Shown here piece by piece: positions 1 to 10,507 of a stretch of 64,000 bases of DNA. The position numbers and the translations under genes are program-made. How positions within the stretch are numbered: the stretch's first letter is position 1; each line of letters opens with the position of its first letter. This stretch comes from Ananas comosus (taxonomy: Eukaryota; Streptophyta; Magnoliopsida; Poales; Bromeliaceae). Location: positions 10,664,338-10,728,337 of the forward strand of contig NC_033627.1 in assembly GCF_001540865.1 (NCBI RefSeq). Reading direction: 5' to 3'. Under the pieces are notes generated by a model. The model saw only the letters and a list, made by a program, of their open reading frames with translations. It searched no databases and was not told the origin of the DNA.

Positions 1-701
1 CAATTAAGATTTTTTGGGGATTGTCAAGATACGCGCCACATAACAAATAGCGCTTATTCCAACCCTCCAGCAAAATACTTTTTAACTTAATTTTAATTTA
101 ATAAAAATAATATTTTTACTTAATAGTTGGAATAGACGCCACTCGTCATCGCATGTCCATCCAGAAAATATTCAAATAATTTTATTTGAAAATTATATCC
201 ATAAAATTTTTTGTCGTGTATGTCCGGTAAACTCAGTACTTTCTCGTTGACCTTTGCTTTTTTTTTTTTAAATATTTGGGTGGGGGTGGTGGTGGAAGTA
301 CGATTCAATTGGAGGAGCATTTATGAGATTAGATGGTAGGGGGATGAGCTTTTAATGCGCAGAAGATCATCATAAAATAAAACCATGAGCTTGACCCAGT
401 TTAAGTTTAATAAAATATAGTGTAAACTACTATTCCTACGCTTTCGCACTTTTTCACTTTTCTACACTAAAATTTAAAATATATCAAATTAGTACACTGA
501 AATTTTATTTTTCTTTTTTCGTCAGCTCTTTCGTTAATATTACATTAAATTATATACAAAAAGACTCGGATACCCGACATGGGTTTATTGAATATTTATT
601 TTAGTACCCTTTAGTTTTAATTTTATCACTGATTTGACGAAAAAAAATTAATGAAATAGATAATAAAAATAAAATAAAATCATAAGGTATTAAATTTATG
701 C
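1..701. other. AT-rich non-coding DNA
   Basis: No supportable gene. The stretch is AT-rich and holds only short open frames with no recognisable domain. The part from about 430 to 700 has phrases about low-complexity 'axial' units similar to decayed MITE sequence elsewhere in the window (for example near 27.1 kb), but I could not define ends. Confidence 0.5.
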
Positions 702-885
702 ACTTTAAACCACTAATACGAAAATGAGAACGTGCGAAATTACAAAAATAATATTTAAATTTTTTTTATAAAATATAAAATAAAATAAAATAAACTTTAA
801 ACCACTAATACGAAAATGAGAACGTGCGAAATTACAAAAATAATATTTAAATTTTTTTTATAAAATATAAAATAAAATAAAATAA
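702..885. repeat. 92-bp tandem duplication
   Basis: Two nearly identical consecutive copies with a period of 92 bp, at 702-793 and 794-885. Each starts actttaaaccactaatacg and ends in an AAATA-rich tract. The run of aaaat units after copy 2 is longer than after copy 1, consistent with slippage. No coding potential. Confidence 0.85.
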
Positions 886-1148
886 AATAAAATAAAAAGT
901 ACCAGGATTTGAGAGAAAAAGAACTTGTCTATCGTGCAAATTAATTGTTTTGTCCCAAAAGATGTCAGTGTTGCTTGTAAAAGGTGGGGCCTCTCTAGCA
1001 TGGCCCAAGTGACCTATCTTTACTAACTCGACATTCTAATCTAATGCAGAATCTGCGCAAACGGATATTAAAATTTTAAAATAATAAAATTTAGTTGGTT
1101 ACCCTATACTCTTGTACACTTTGATTTGGCCAATTATTTATTCAATTA

Positions 1149-1521
1149 TGTTGGAAATAATAATTCAAACTTAATTAAAATATAATTAGAGATAAATTTA
1201 AATTTTTTATTTGATTATGATTGGAATTTGTAATTATCCAAAGTAAAATTGAATTTATCATCTGTTATGATTTTATCGCTATATATATTTAGGCATGGAT
1301 TAATTAGATGAATAAGCCATAATAGACATGGCCGAGGGTGTCGTCACGGATGTAATTATTTGCTTTCTATTAGTAAAGTATTAGTTTAGTTATCTTCTTC
1401 ATCTTCCAATATCTCTTCTTTATATTATTTTGTTCTATTTTAGATTTTGGATTATATAATCGGTATCAGCATAAATACCGGTTCCAACAATTGGTATTAG
1501 AGAAAATCACGCTTCCCAATA
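1149..1521 (+). repeat. 5' LTR of the 1149-3235 element
   Basis: Begins TGTTGGAAATAATAATTC and matches the 3' LTR throughout. The last two bases read TA in place of the expected CA seen in the 3' copy. The primer binding site follows after two bases. Confidence 0.9.
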
Positions 1522-1965
1522 ATTGGTATCAGAGCCAAAGAGAGCCGAAAAGTATAATCCGACTTATAAACCAGATGACAGCATATTTGAAAAGAATATA
1601 GATTCAATGTACCGGATAGCTACGTCAAAGTCAAGCGACTCATAACTGATCAACGAAAGTGACGTTCAGGTGAAACCAAAGCGAAAGAATCGCTTTGAAG
1701 AAACTGGCCTCCGCACAACACACGACAGCAGGTGATTATGATGCTTGACGAAAAGAAAGCGAGGAGAGCCTGTGAAGAGATCCAAGAAGACTTGACCAGA
1801 TAGCCAAGAAGGCTAAGCAAGCAAGCCGAAATACAGAAAATTCGGCGAGATAAGCAAGCAAGCCGAAATACATAAAATTCGGCGAGATCTCGATAAACTA
1901 AGGACGTCATCCAAATCGAAAGGTACAAATTTGAAACTTGTTTTTCAGGTTATCAAGTTTTTGTT

Positions 1966-2655
1966 ATGGATTTAGATAATTGGTTTATTCAACCTAGTTT
2001 ACCAAAGTTCAATGTAACGAATTTTAAACGATAGAAAATTATTATTCGATGTTTTTTAGAATATCAAGATTTGTGGGATGTAGTAGAGAATAGAAATTAT
2101 GAAAAAGAATTTGATAAAGAAGAATTTAGAAAAAGACATAGAGAAGTTCTATCATATATTTTTCAAGCAATGGATCTATCGTTAGTTGGAAAAATTTCAA
2201 CGATAAAGACGACACGAGAAGTGTGCAGAATGCTATTGAAAATTGGAGGAGAAGATTTGCAGGAAGAGAATGAAATTCAAGAAGAAGAAAAAATTCAACC
2301 CAATAGTGAAGATACTGAAGCCCCAATTTGCAAAGAATTTTGGAAAGAAAAGTCTGATCAAAATCATGAAGAAGAATATATTTGTGAAGAGTATGTTAAT
2401 GATGAAAATGGTGCAATTCAGATCGACGAAAAAGTTCACAATGACGATATGATTAAAGAAATTTCTGTTGATGAAGAAATTATGCAGCAAAGTAGGGAGA
2501 AAGTTTACTATTATTTTGATGTGTTCGAAGATGAAAATGCACAAATCAAGATCAATGCATTGAACAAACATTCGCGTCGATCAAACTCTCCTCGGTTACC
2601 ACAAAATTACAAAATTCATATCAATCCAATTATTTCAAAATTATATGTTTTTTAA
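1966..2655 (+). pseudogene. Gag-like (UBN2-type) fragment with in-frame stop
   Basis: The frame opens at ATG 1966 and reads like a Copia Gag N-terminus: a pattern ending KFNVTNFKR, then a stop (TAG, 2032-2034) exactly where family members have tryptophan (TGG). It then continues EYQDLWDVVE and a helical region with KTTREV. After about residue 80 it becomes a Glu/Asp-rich tail, and no CCHC zinc knuckle is visible. The frame ends at 2655. The single TGG-to-TAG change suggests recent loss. Family assignment rests on motif resemblance only. Confidence 0.7.
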
Positions 2656-2864
2656 GATATTTGCAGGAATCAGCAGATCTTTAAGGATGATGTGAATAAT
2701 CAAGGCTACAGATGACAAAGATTTCAACCATGGCAACATCATTGGACAGGCGTCATGTTGCACAACTCGAACACGACGACAACAATGGCGACAGAAATTG
2801 CAAAATCAAAGTGCGCGTTTCACAGAATTCGCAGTTTAAAGATGAAGTTTGGATTAAGGGAGGA

Positions 2865-3235
2865 TGTTGGAAATAATAATTCAAACTTAATTAAAATATA
2901 ATTAGAGATAAATTTAAATCTTTTATTGGATTATGGTTAGGATTTGTAATTATCCAAAGTAAAAATAGATTTATCATCTGTTATGATTTGATGACTATAT
3001 ATTTAGGCATGGATTAATTAGATGAATAAGCCATAATAGATATGGCCGAGGGTGTCGTCCCGGATGTAATTATGTGCTTTCTATTAGTAAAGTATTAGTT
3101 TAGTTATCTTCTTCCTGCTCCAATATCTCTTCTCTATATTATTTTGTTCTATTTTAGATCTTAGGTTATATAATCGGTATCAGCATAAATATTGATTCCA
3201 ACAATTAGTATCAGAGAAAATCACGCTTCCCAACA
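2865..3235 (+). repeat. 3' LTR of the 1149-3235 element
   Basis: Starts TGTTGG directly after a purine tract and ends CCCAACA. It is followed by the target duplication AATTA. It carries a cluster of substitutions relative to the 5' LTR, so the insertion is not very recent. Confidence 0.9.
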
Positions 3236-3240
3236 AATTA

Positions 3241-3894
3241 ACATGGTGTAATTTAACTATTGCTCTACGAGCTGTAGTATATTTTACTTTATATACATAA
3301 AAATTTATCACTGTATTAATTACTAAGTATAGTAAATTATATATAATCAATATTTATAATTATTTTTTAAAATATTTAAAAATAGCAAAGCACGAGTTTA
3401 CTACCAACAAAAAAAAAAAACTAAATAACATCATGCCATTAAGAGGTTATGCGTATTCATTAGCACGTAAGCATGCCATGTGTTAGCACGGAGACGTGCC
3501 TGTGCCATGCCGTATCAGGCGACCACCGACACGCCTCTTTGCCACGATGATTCCTTGAAATTTATTATGATGTCTCTGCGAGAAATTTTTTGTATAGAAA
3601 ATTATTAGAATTTGATAATTCGGTAAGAAAATAAATATAGAAAATAAGGAATACATTAATTTAAATGAATTAAATAGGTTGGTTTAGAAAGAATATAAGA
3701 AGGCTGACAAGGTAAGGGAAGTACAAAAGCGACTAGCATGCAGTTGAATTGTTTAAGAAATAGAAATAACTGCTTCTTTAAATAATTTAAATAAATTGAT
3801 AAAATGATAGAAGAAATTGATAAAATGATAGAAAAAAATAGGAGGATCGGAGAAGGGAGAGTTAAGGAGACATGCCACATCGTTCTTGGACCCA
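3241..3894. other. Non-coding, nothing identified
   Basis: AT-rich sequence with a short GC-richer stretch at about 3450-3540 containing alternating GCATGCC and ACGTGCC motifs. No gene or element ends could be supported. Confidence 0.4.
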
Positions 3895-3903
3895 TCATTT
3901 AAT

Positions 3904-4404
3904 GGGCTTTTTTATAACATAAGTCTGTAAAATTTTAAAATTAGGGAAATAATCTTATCAAAATTTTATTTGAAAAATTAACTCTTCTTTCGCCGCGTAG
4001 TCACCACGTCAGATTTTTATTATAAATGCGGTGAATTATTCACCACCTTCAGATATATATAATGAAAGCGGTGAATCATTCACCGCTTTTATAATAGATA
4101 TGTAAAAGCGGTGAATGATTCACCGCCTTTAGCGCAAAATATCCCAAATTTATTGAAATTTGTCTAAATCCTAAAGTTAAACACAGATAATACGGTGAAT
4201 AATTTACTGTCTTCATATATATATATTATGAAAGCGGTGAATGATTCACTATTTTCATTATATATATGTAAAGGCGGTGAATGATTCCTCGTCTTTATAG
4301 CAAAATCCAACGTGACGAAAGGAGGGTTAGTTTTTCAAATAAAATTTTAATAGGATTATTTTGCCAATTTAAAATTTTTGGAGGCTCATTTTATAAAAAA
4401 GCCC
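3904..4404. mobile_element. Mutator-type MITE with 9-bp target duplication
   Basis: A 501-bp element. Its ends are long inverted repeats of about 95 bp, starting gggcttttttataa on the left and mirrored by ttataaaaaagccc on the right. The flanking 9-bp direct repeat TCATTTAAT is perfect (3895-3903 and 4405-4413), which is diagnostic of Mutator-like elements. There is no coding capacity. The centre holds a series of short palindromes, described separately. Confidence 0.93.
4028..4300. repeat. Reiterated palindrome gcggtgaatNattcaccgc
   Basis: Six imperfect copies of a dyad with 9-base arms (gcggtgaat / attcaccgc), separated by short AT-rich spacers such as tatatatgaaa. Some copies are perfect palindromes and others are decayed. 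They lie inside the Mutator-type MITE, and related dyads recur at about 36.47-36.62 kb. Each copy could form a hairpin or bind a dimeric protein; that is inference. Confidence 0.85.
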
Positions 4405-4473
4405 TCATTTAATAAAGTAGAATAGGAGACACCACCAGGGAGGTACTAATAGAGATCTAGTTGAAATAATTCA

Positions 4474-4978
4474 CACTACAACAAAATTAGATTATAACGA
4501 CATATTTTTAAAACACTTTTGTGTAAGTATTCTATTTATATTAAATTTTTAAAAAAAAATCTAGTAAGACTTAAATATAAAACTCAATCCAATAAAAACC
4601 AAAAAAAATTTCTACTCAACCAACCCCACCTAGCCCACTCGACCCGATTACAAATAGAAAATAAAAACATAATAAAAAAAAAAGATCACCATCTCCCCTT
4701 CTCCTCCTTCGCCGTCACAGCCGACGACATAGGATTCCAACAATTGCTCGGCCGCGAGGATCTCGCAGGTACCGTAGAGGGCTACGATAGTCACATGTTC
4801 CTCCGCCACATGTCGTTGGAGGAGTGGATGTCAAACATCAAGACGGCCCCACATATAGTGACCCCACATATATCAACACTTTTAAATTAAAAGTGTCGGT
4901 AATTTAACCAGCAGTACTTTTTTAACCTGTACGTACCGACATTTAAAAGTGTCGCTATACACTGTTTTTATTGTAATG
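4474..4978. mobile_element. CACTA-type MITE
   Basis: Left end cactacaacaaaa and right end ttattgtaatg, a decayed inverted match. Subterminal motifs of the type acacttttaaa / aaagtgtcgg appear near the right end. The same terminal and subterminal pattern occurs in the better preserved copy at 37657-38120. The candidate 3-bp flanks are tca and aca, matching at two of three bases. The interior has a GC-richer stretch (about 4690-4830), possibly captured, that I do not recognise. No transposase is present. Confidence 0.65.
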
Positions 4979-5410
4979 ACATGATCTATATCTCTTAAAG
5001 TATTTAGAAATCAAATTTCAAATGTTTCAACATTATTGCCCTAATGATCAAAGAATTTTAAATTTTATAATTTTAATGGTCGATATAAGATATTTCGTTT
5101 AACGGCATAAAGATATCCAAATCAATTGAATTTTGGATAGAAAATTCTTTAAACTATTTAAAACAAATCTATATTTTTTATCGTAATTACAAGACTCTTA
5201 TCATCACTTTTTAAAGGATATCAATTTTTAGCCGTACATTTTTGTGTCCGCTCAAGAAAACAATATCAAAAAAAATATAAAATTTGATTACTAGATACTT
5301 CAAGTGGTATAAATCATATTCAACGGTATCGATCGTTGATTTGGAGGCTCCATCATCGAAAACAAATGTATGGCAACGGAGCCCATTTGCTACTGATAGT
5401 ATTTCAGCTC

Positions 5411-5414
<4 letters not shown>
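4979..5414. mobile_element. Decayed foldback element (540-bp family), truncated
   Basis: Most of the stretch is a diverged copy of the element at 5490-6031. It shares the sequence after gatct(a)ca..att, the centre, and the right arm ending in a form of gctactgatagtatttcagct. The left terminal arm is missing, apparently cut by the CACTA-type MITE. A (CT)n tract follows immediately. Confidence 0.6.

Positions 5415-5489
<75 letters not shown>
5415..5489. repeat. (CT)n(TA)n microsatellite
   Basis: About 55 bp of CT repeats followed by about 18 bp of TA repeats. It sits between two copies of the same foldback family. Confidence 0.95.
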
Positions 5490-6031
5490 GAGTCCGGTTG
5501 CTATACTACGGTAGCACGGAGGCTTTCATGCTACCAAATTGTTTTCAATGATGCGGCATCCAAATCGACGATCTGCTCCGTTAGACTTGATCTACAATAT
5601 TGAAAATATTTGGAAACTAAATTTCAGAATTTTTCGACATCATTTGGCTAGTGATCAAAAAGTCTCAAAATTGATAATTTTAATGGTAGATGTGATGCAT
5701 TTGTAAATTTAACGGTGTAAAACAATCCAAATCAGATGAAATTTTTATAGAAATTTTTTTTTACTATTTAGAGTAAGATCAATACCTCTGATCTTAAATT
5801 CAAGTCTTCTATCATCATTGTTTATGAGATTTTTATTTTCAGCCGTTCATTTTTAGACTACTCGCTCGATAGGTAAATGATACCGAAAAATTATGAAATT
5901 TAGTTTCCAAATACTTTCAATAGTGTAGATCAAATCTAACGAAGCCGATTGTCGATTTGAAAGCGGCATCATTCAAAACAACTTGGTAGCACGGAAGCGT
6001 CCGTGCTACCGATAGTATAGCAGCCTAGCTC
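5490..6031. mobile_element. Foldback MITE, 540-bp family, in microsatellite DNA
   Basis: Arms of about 150 bp are inverted repeats of each other. The left arm begins agtccggttgctatactac. The right arm ends gatagtatagcagcctagct. The terminal arm itself contains a smaller hairpin around gtagcacgga..cgtgctacc. There is no coding capacity. Both sides are (CT)n/(TA)n, so the target duplication cannot be told from the microsatellite. Confidence 0.88.
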
Positions 6032-6073
6032 TCTCTCTCTCTCTCTCTCTCTCTAGCTCTCTCTCTCTCTCTA
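6032..6073. repeat. (CT)n microsatellite
   Basis: Two CT runs split by an agctc interruption, abutting the right end of the foldback element. Confidence 0.9.
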
Positions 6074-6282
6074 TATATATATATACTAGTTGAATATACG
6101 TACAAATGTACGTGACAATTAATTATTTAATAATTATTTTAAATTAATATGAAATTGTACATCATATTTATTAAAAAATTTACAATTTTTTAAAAAGTAA
6201 ATTTATTTATTATATACTATTAGAAAATACCTACCATATTTTGTCAACAATAATTATATAGTTTTTTTATTTTATAAAAATT

Positions 6283-6412
6283 TATAGATAGTGTAGATAT
6301 GATATACATTAAACATTTTTTTGAATTTACATATAGTGTAGATATAGATATACTTAAATATTTTTCTGATAAATTTACATATAGTGTAGATATAGATATA
6401 CATTAAATATAG
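6283..6412. repeat. Degenerate tandem repeat around tagtgtagatat
   Basis: Three spaced units share ttacatatagtgtagatat followed by gatatac..ttaaata, with a period of about 50 bp. The surrounding 6100-6530 region is otherwise plain AT-rich DNA. Confidence 0.7.
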
Positions 6413-6529
6413 ATATACATATATTTTTAATTTTAATAAATTTAAAATTTATAAATATTTTAAACTAAAGTATCAAAATTAAACAGTTAATATATAATAA
6501 AATATTAGTAGATAAATAGAGATAATTTA

Positions 6530-6531
<2 letters not shown>

Positions 6532-6600
<69 letters not shown>
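6532..6600. repeat. (TA)n microsatellite, about 68 bp
   Basis: Uninterrupted TA repeat directly abutting the left end of a foldback MITE. Confidence 0.97.
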
Positions 6601-6603
<3 letters not shown>

Positions 6604-6817
6604 TTGAGCTAGAATACTTCTAAAAGCATCAAGAGGATGGTGCTTGTGAGTTTTTAACCCTTGGATAGAAAAATATAGGGTTGGGATGATGGTGGTAGGT
6701 GGAATAGTGTTTGATCCAAGGGCTATTAGTAATCAAGGAGTAGATCCAAGGGCTAAAAACCTAATAGCACCAAAGAGGTGATACTTGTAAAAGTATTCTA
6801 GCTCAATTCAGCTCAAC
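6601..6817. mobile_element. Foldback MITE in (TA)n, GAGCTAGAATAC type
   Basis: The left arm starts gttgagctagaatacttct. The right arm is the inverse: gtattctagctcaattcagc. The interior shares the motif cttggat..gggttgggatgat with the copies at 17.6, 17.8, 19.9, 26.3, 35.4 and 38.1 kb. TA repeats lie on both sides. The layout resembles the rice Micron elements, which target TA microsatellites (from memory). Confidence 0.85.
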
Positions 6818-6849
<32 letters not shown>

Positions 6850-7447
6850 CACTTTCAACCTTTTATTCATTAATACCTTATATGAGACTGCACGTAGGAA
6901 TTCCTTAATCCTAACAAATGTGGCTCCTACTGTAATACGCATGTCCTAAATTAACCAGAATCTAATATTTCACCTATTTATTTAGATTTTTCTGATCATC
7001 GATCTGTTCTTTAGTTTTCTCTCCACATATCTTATTTAGTTGATGCTAAAGCATATCGTCAAAATCTAGTAATTAGCTTGTGAAGATAATTAGGTCGAAC
7101 CTAAAGCACAAGCCTGAGAAAATAAATGAAGTTGTGGTGTTGGTACCAAGCCATACTCAGCACAAATTGTAATTAATGTCTTTTTATATCCAAAAATCTC
7201 CTTAATGTGATGTAATAAAGCAAATTTTTGATCTAACCAATGTACCGTTTAGCATATCTAGCGTAAATTTTGGTTTTGTTTCATTTGGGAAACCAAAATA
7301 TTTCAATTTTTATTTTCTTTATCAGTTTATTTTTTAAAATTAAAATAATATGTAAGTGGCTGTTCAACCCCTCTTCTATTTCCGCTTCTGCTTTAAGCAA
7401 CAATATGCCTAGAAGATTGTATAGCAAGTTGAAAAGTCACTTGCTCC
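6850..7447. other. Non-coding, nothing identified
   Basis: AT-rich sequence without recognisable protein similarity or element ends. Confidence 0.4.
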
Positions 7448-7459
7448 TATTGCAATGGA

Positions 7460-7618
7460 TTTTTTTTTTTTTTTTTGAGAGAGATAGATAGGACGCTACC
7501 CGCTTCATTTATTTTATTAAGAAATAAACTTAGTTGGAAATGTGAATCAACTAGGATTCGAACTTGAGACCTCGGGTACCAACCACCAGCGCTTTTCCAC
7601 TTGCTCTAGAGACGGTCG
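7460..7618 (-). mobile_element. tRNA-derived SINE
   Basis: Read on the minus strand, a tRNA-like head carries an A-box-like TAGAGCAAGTGG and a B-box-like AGTTCGAATCC. A conserved body follows and the element ends in GAGAGA plus poly-A (poly-T on the + strand, 7460-7476). Near-identical target duplications flank it: tattgcaatggat at 7448-7460 and tattacaatggat at 7620-7632. Other copies lie at 21.4, 30.4 and 56.2 kb. Confidence 0.9.
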
Positions 7619-7921
7619 ATATTACAATGGATATTTTAAGAAATGAGATTTTGACAGTGAAAAGCAAAGACTATGTTTTTGCTTCTACGTCTGCTGAAGA
7701 GAGAATCTATTCAAAAGATTTTCGATAACACTTCTGATTAAAGCATGTTACATTAATTTTGGCTAGATTTGTTGTCCTCTGAATCCAAGTCAACTTCTAA
7801 TTGAATTGGACTATAAATTCTAATAAAATTCTAGCTAGGTTGGAGCCATGCATTATAAGTAACAATATTATAATGTATATATTATACGGCCACATTGGAA
7901 CTAATTAAGCCTAAGCCAAGG

Positions 7922-8512
7922 TAGGGGTGGCAATCCAGCTCTATTCGCGAGCCAGCTCGTGTTCGACTCGAAATGAGCTCGAGATCGAATCGTTCGTTTA
8001 GTAAACGGGTCGAACACAAGCTGAATTTTTCAGCTCGTTTAACAAACGAGTTGAATACGAGGGGGGATTAGCTCGCTCGTGTTCGGCTCAATAACAAGTC
8101 GAATATATATATTTTATATTTATATAATTTATTTAATTTATATTTGTATATAAAAATAAATAATTATATATATAATATATATTTTTAGCAAAATAAAAAT
8201 ATAAAGTCGAGCACAATTATAAAAAAAAAAAAAACTTATTTATATGTGAGTTTCAACTATTTGATCAAAATCTAATAGGTAAGATTTTATAAATTTAATT
8301 TTTATACATATCTAATCTAATCCTTTTAACTTATTGTTCGTTGGCCTGTTCGTGAGCCAACTCGTGTTCAGCTCGTTTATTAACAAGCCGAACACGAGCT
8401 GAATTTTTTGGCTCGATATTTTAACGAGTCAGCTCGTGTTTGGCTCGTTTATTAAACGAGCTGAACATGAATTGGTCCCAGCTCGCTCGTGTTCGACTCA
8501 TTGACACCCATA
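7922..8512. mobile_element. hAT-type MITE, TAGGGGTGGCAA family
   Basis: A 591-bp element with left end taggggtggcaa and right end ttgacacccata (inverted). The perfect 8-bp target duplication AGCCAAGG (7914-7921 and 8513-8520) is the hAT hallmark. The subterminal parts are full of short repeats such as gagctcg, cgagct and gttcgactc, the likely transposase-binding array. The core is AT-rich and non-coding. The same family, much larger, occurs at 32351-35809. Confidence 0.92.
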
Positions 8513-8849
8513 AGCCAAGGTGTGCGTCGAGAGACAGTTGGCTACGACGTGTGAGGTGGTCCGTACACGATAGAGGCAGAGACCGGACAATTGGTGGTAG
8601 AAAGAGCCGAATCACCAAGCTAGCTAGCATACTTGTGTTCTTAAATTATGAAATTTCTTCTCTCTTTTTTGATTTTTTTTTTTTTTTTTAGTATTTTCAC
8701 GCTCTATGAACTAAATCTTTTGCTTTTTTCATAATAATATGATATCGAAGTTAGATTGTTAGTTTGAATATTTAAGACGTCTACGAAATTTGAGATTGAG
8801 TTTTTCACTATAGTAAGTTAAGAAGCACACAGTTTTGACGTAATAGGGA

Positions 8850-9128
8850 TTGCAAAATGTGTTGTTGGGGAAAGAGAAGATGTTTGGTACTTTAACTGAG
8901 GAGCAGAAGAAAGATATCGAAGCCAAAGCTCTTACGGCATTCTGGTTATATCTCTCTGACGAAATTCTACATGAAGTTGTTGCTTCTCAACAAGAAGACT
9001 CGGCTCTGTGGTTGAAGCCTGAGCTTCTTTATATGACAAAATCTCTTACAAATAAACCATACCTGAAGCATCATTTATTTATGTTACACATATCAATAGT
9101 TACATCTATCAACTATATATCATCTTGA
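8850..9128 (+). pseudogene. Copia Gag (UBN2-type) fragment
   Basis: The frame reads GKEKMFGTLTEEQKKDIEAK and then a helical region ending LYMTKSLTNKPYLKHH, the typical Copia Gag N-terminal fold. It is truncated after about 90 residues, with no zinc knuckle, integrase or protease downstream. The next coding remnant is reverse transcriptase from about 9265, so most of gag-pol is missing or belongs to another element. Confidence 0.8.
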
Positions 9129-9264
9129 TGAATTTTATTTTATTATTACAGATTTATGATCAGCGGATGTAAAGATCGAGATAGAAAGTGAGCCTTTTTA
9201 TTGTTATGTTTCTTACCTTCCTCATTCATAGAAGCATTTCAGATAAACCTTTCTCTTTACTAGA

Positions 9265-10502
9265 GATACCAATTTGAACCAATTTTAACAAATTTGAAAG
9301 AAACCAGGTTTTCGACACTTGTGGAAAGACTTGTTGACCATCCCGTAATTGATACAAAATAGGTTTTTTGAAACAAGAAAAATGAAGATGGTGTCGTTGT
9401 TCGAAACAAAGCCAAATTAGTGGCTTAAGGTTTCAACCAACAAGAGAGAATAGATTTTGATGAAATTTTCACACTGATGGCCCGACTTGAAGCTATTCGA
9501 ATTTTACTCACTTTTGCTTCTTTTAAAAATATAAACTTATTTCAAATAGATATAAAAATTGTGTTTTTAAATGGATTTATTAATTAAGCGGTTTATATTG
9601 AACAACCACCGGAATTTGAAAATCACACTTTTCAAAATCATAATTTTAAATTCTCTAAAGCACTTTATGATTTAAAACAAGTACTACGGGCTTAGTACGG
9701 AAGGCTAACCTCATTTTTAATTTTTTTTAAAAAAAATAGAAAGTTGTCACACATTATTTATTAAATATTTTAATAATAATTTTCTTATTATTCAGATTTG
9801 TATCGACGATATTATTTTTAGTTCTATTAATAAAGTGTTGTGCAAAAAATTTGCTAAGTTGATGGAGGATGAATTTGAAATGAGTACGGTTGGCGAACTA
9901 AACAATTTTCTTAGATTTCAAATGAAACAAATGGATGAAGAAATTTTTCAAAGTTGGACAAAATATGCTCATGACCTCATTAAACAATTTTTAATGGACA
10001 ATACGAAACCTACAAACACCCTGATGCATACAACAACAAACTTAGACGAACACGAGACAGGCAAATTGGTTGACACTAAATTATACAGAAGTATGATAGC
10101 TACTTTATTTTATTTAACTGCTAGTAGCCGTGATATTATGTTTTTCGTTTATCCTTATGCTCGTTTTCAAGTGAATCATAAAGAATTATATTTAATTGCA
10201 GTCAAAAGGATAATTTGCTATATTAAGGGTACCATAACTTTAGGTATGTGGCATTCTAGGATAGGTTCTTTCGATTTAGTGAGTAACTTTTTAGGATACT
10301 CGCTTGTATCCTAGTCATCCAAAAAGCAAAATTCTGTAGCGCTTTCAACGCACGAAGCTGAATAAATAGCTACTGAAAATTTTTTTTTTTTTTTAGAGAG
10401 AGAAAAATGTAACACTACCAAAAATTGTTGCGCACAAATTTTTTGGATGCAACAAACTCTAAGAGACTTCGGATTTTAATTGCTTTAACACTTCTATTCG
10501 AT
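9265..10502 (+). pseudogene. Copia reverse transcriptase / RNase H, 5' part, decayed
   Basis: Conceptual reading shows the RVT_2 order: NKAKLVA, a stop, GFNQQERIDFDE, ARLEAIRILLTFASF, KALYDLKQ, then CIDDIIF in the YVDD-box position, GELNNFLRFQMKQ and LYRSMIATLFYLTAS. Several stop codons (for example within the KLVAQGF motif) and a frameshift around 9710-9780 break it. The longest open piece is 9835-10314. It ends within RNase H where the solo LTR is inserted, and the RNase H frame resumes at 12903. Only a decayed remnant is present. Confidence 0.88.
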
Positions 10503-10507
10503 GTGAG

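Larger units (their letters stand above)
1149..3235 (+). mobile_element. Non-autonomous Copia-type LTR retrotransposon (2087 bp)
   Basis: A structurally complete element. The 5' LTR is 1149-1521 and the 3' LTR is 2865-3235 (373 and 371 bp, closely similar), with TGTTGG at the start and CCAACA at the end. A primer binding site tggtatcagagc (complementary to initiator Met-tRNA) lies at 1524-1535. A purine tract at 2851-2864 precedes the 3' LTR. The flanking 5-bp target duplication AATTA is perfect (1144-1148 and 3236-3240). The interior is only about 1.34 kb and carries a broken Gag-like frame but no protease, integrase or reverse transcriptase. It must therefore have moved using proteins from another element. 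The 5' LTR terminus has mutated from CA to TA. Confidence 0.93.

Noticed and set aside
4028..4300. Regularly spaced palindromic repeats resembling a CRISPR array
   Set aside because: The DNA is plant nuclear, the spacers are short and similar to each other, and the array lies inside a Mutator-type MITE.
5284..5551. Open frames rich in Ser-Leu and Tyr-Ile
   Set aside because: They are translations of (CT)n and (TA)n microsatellites and MITE arms, not genes.
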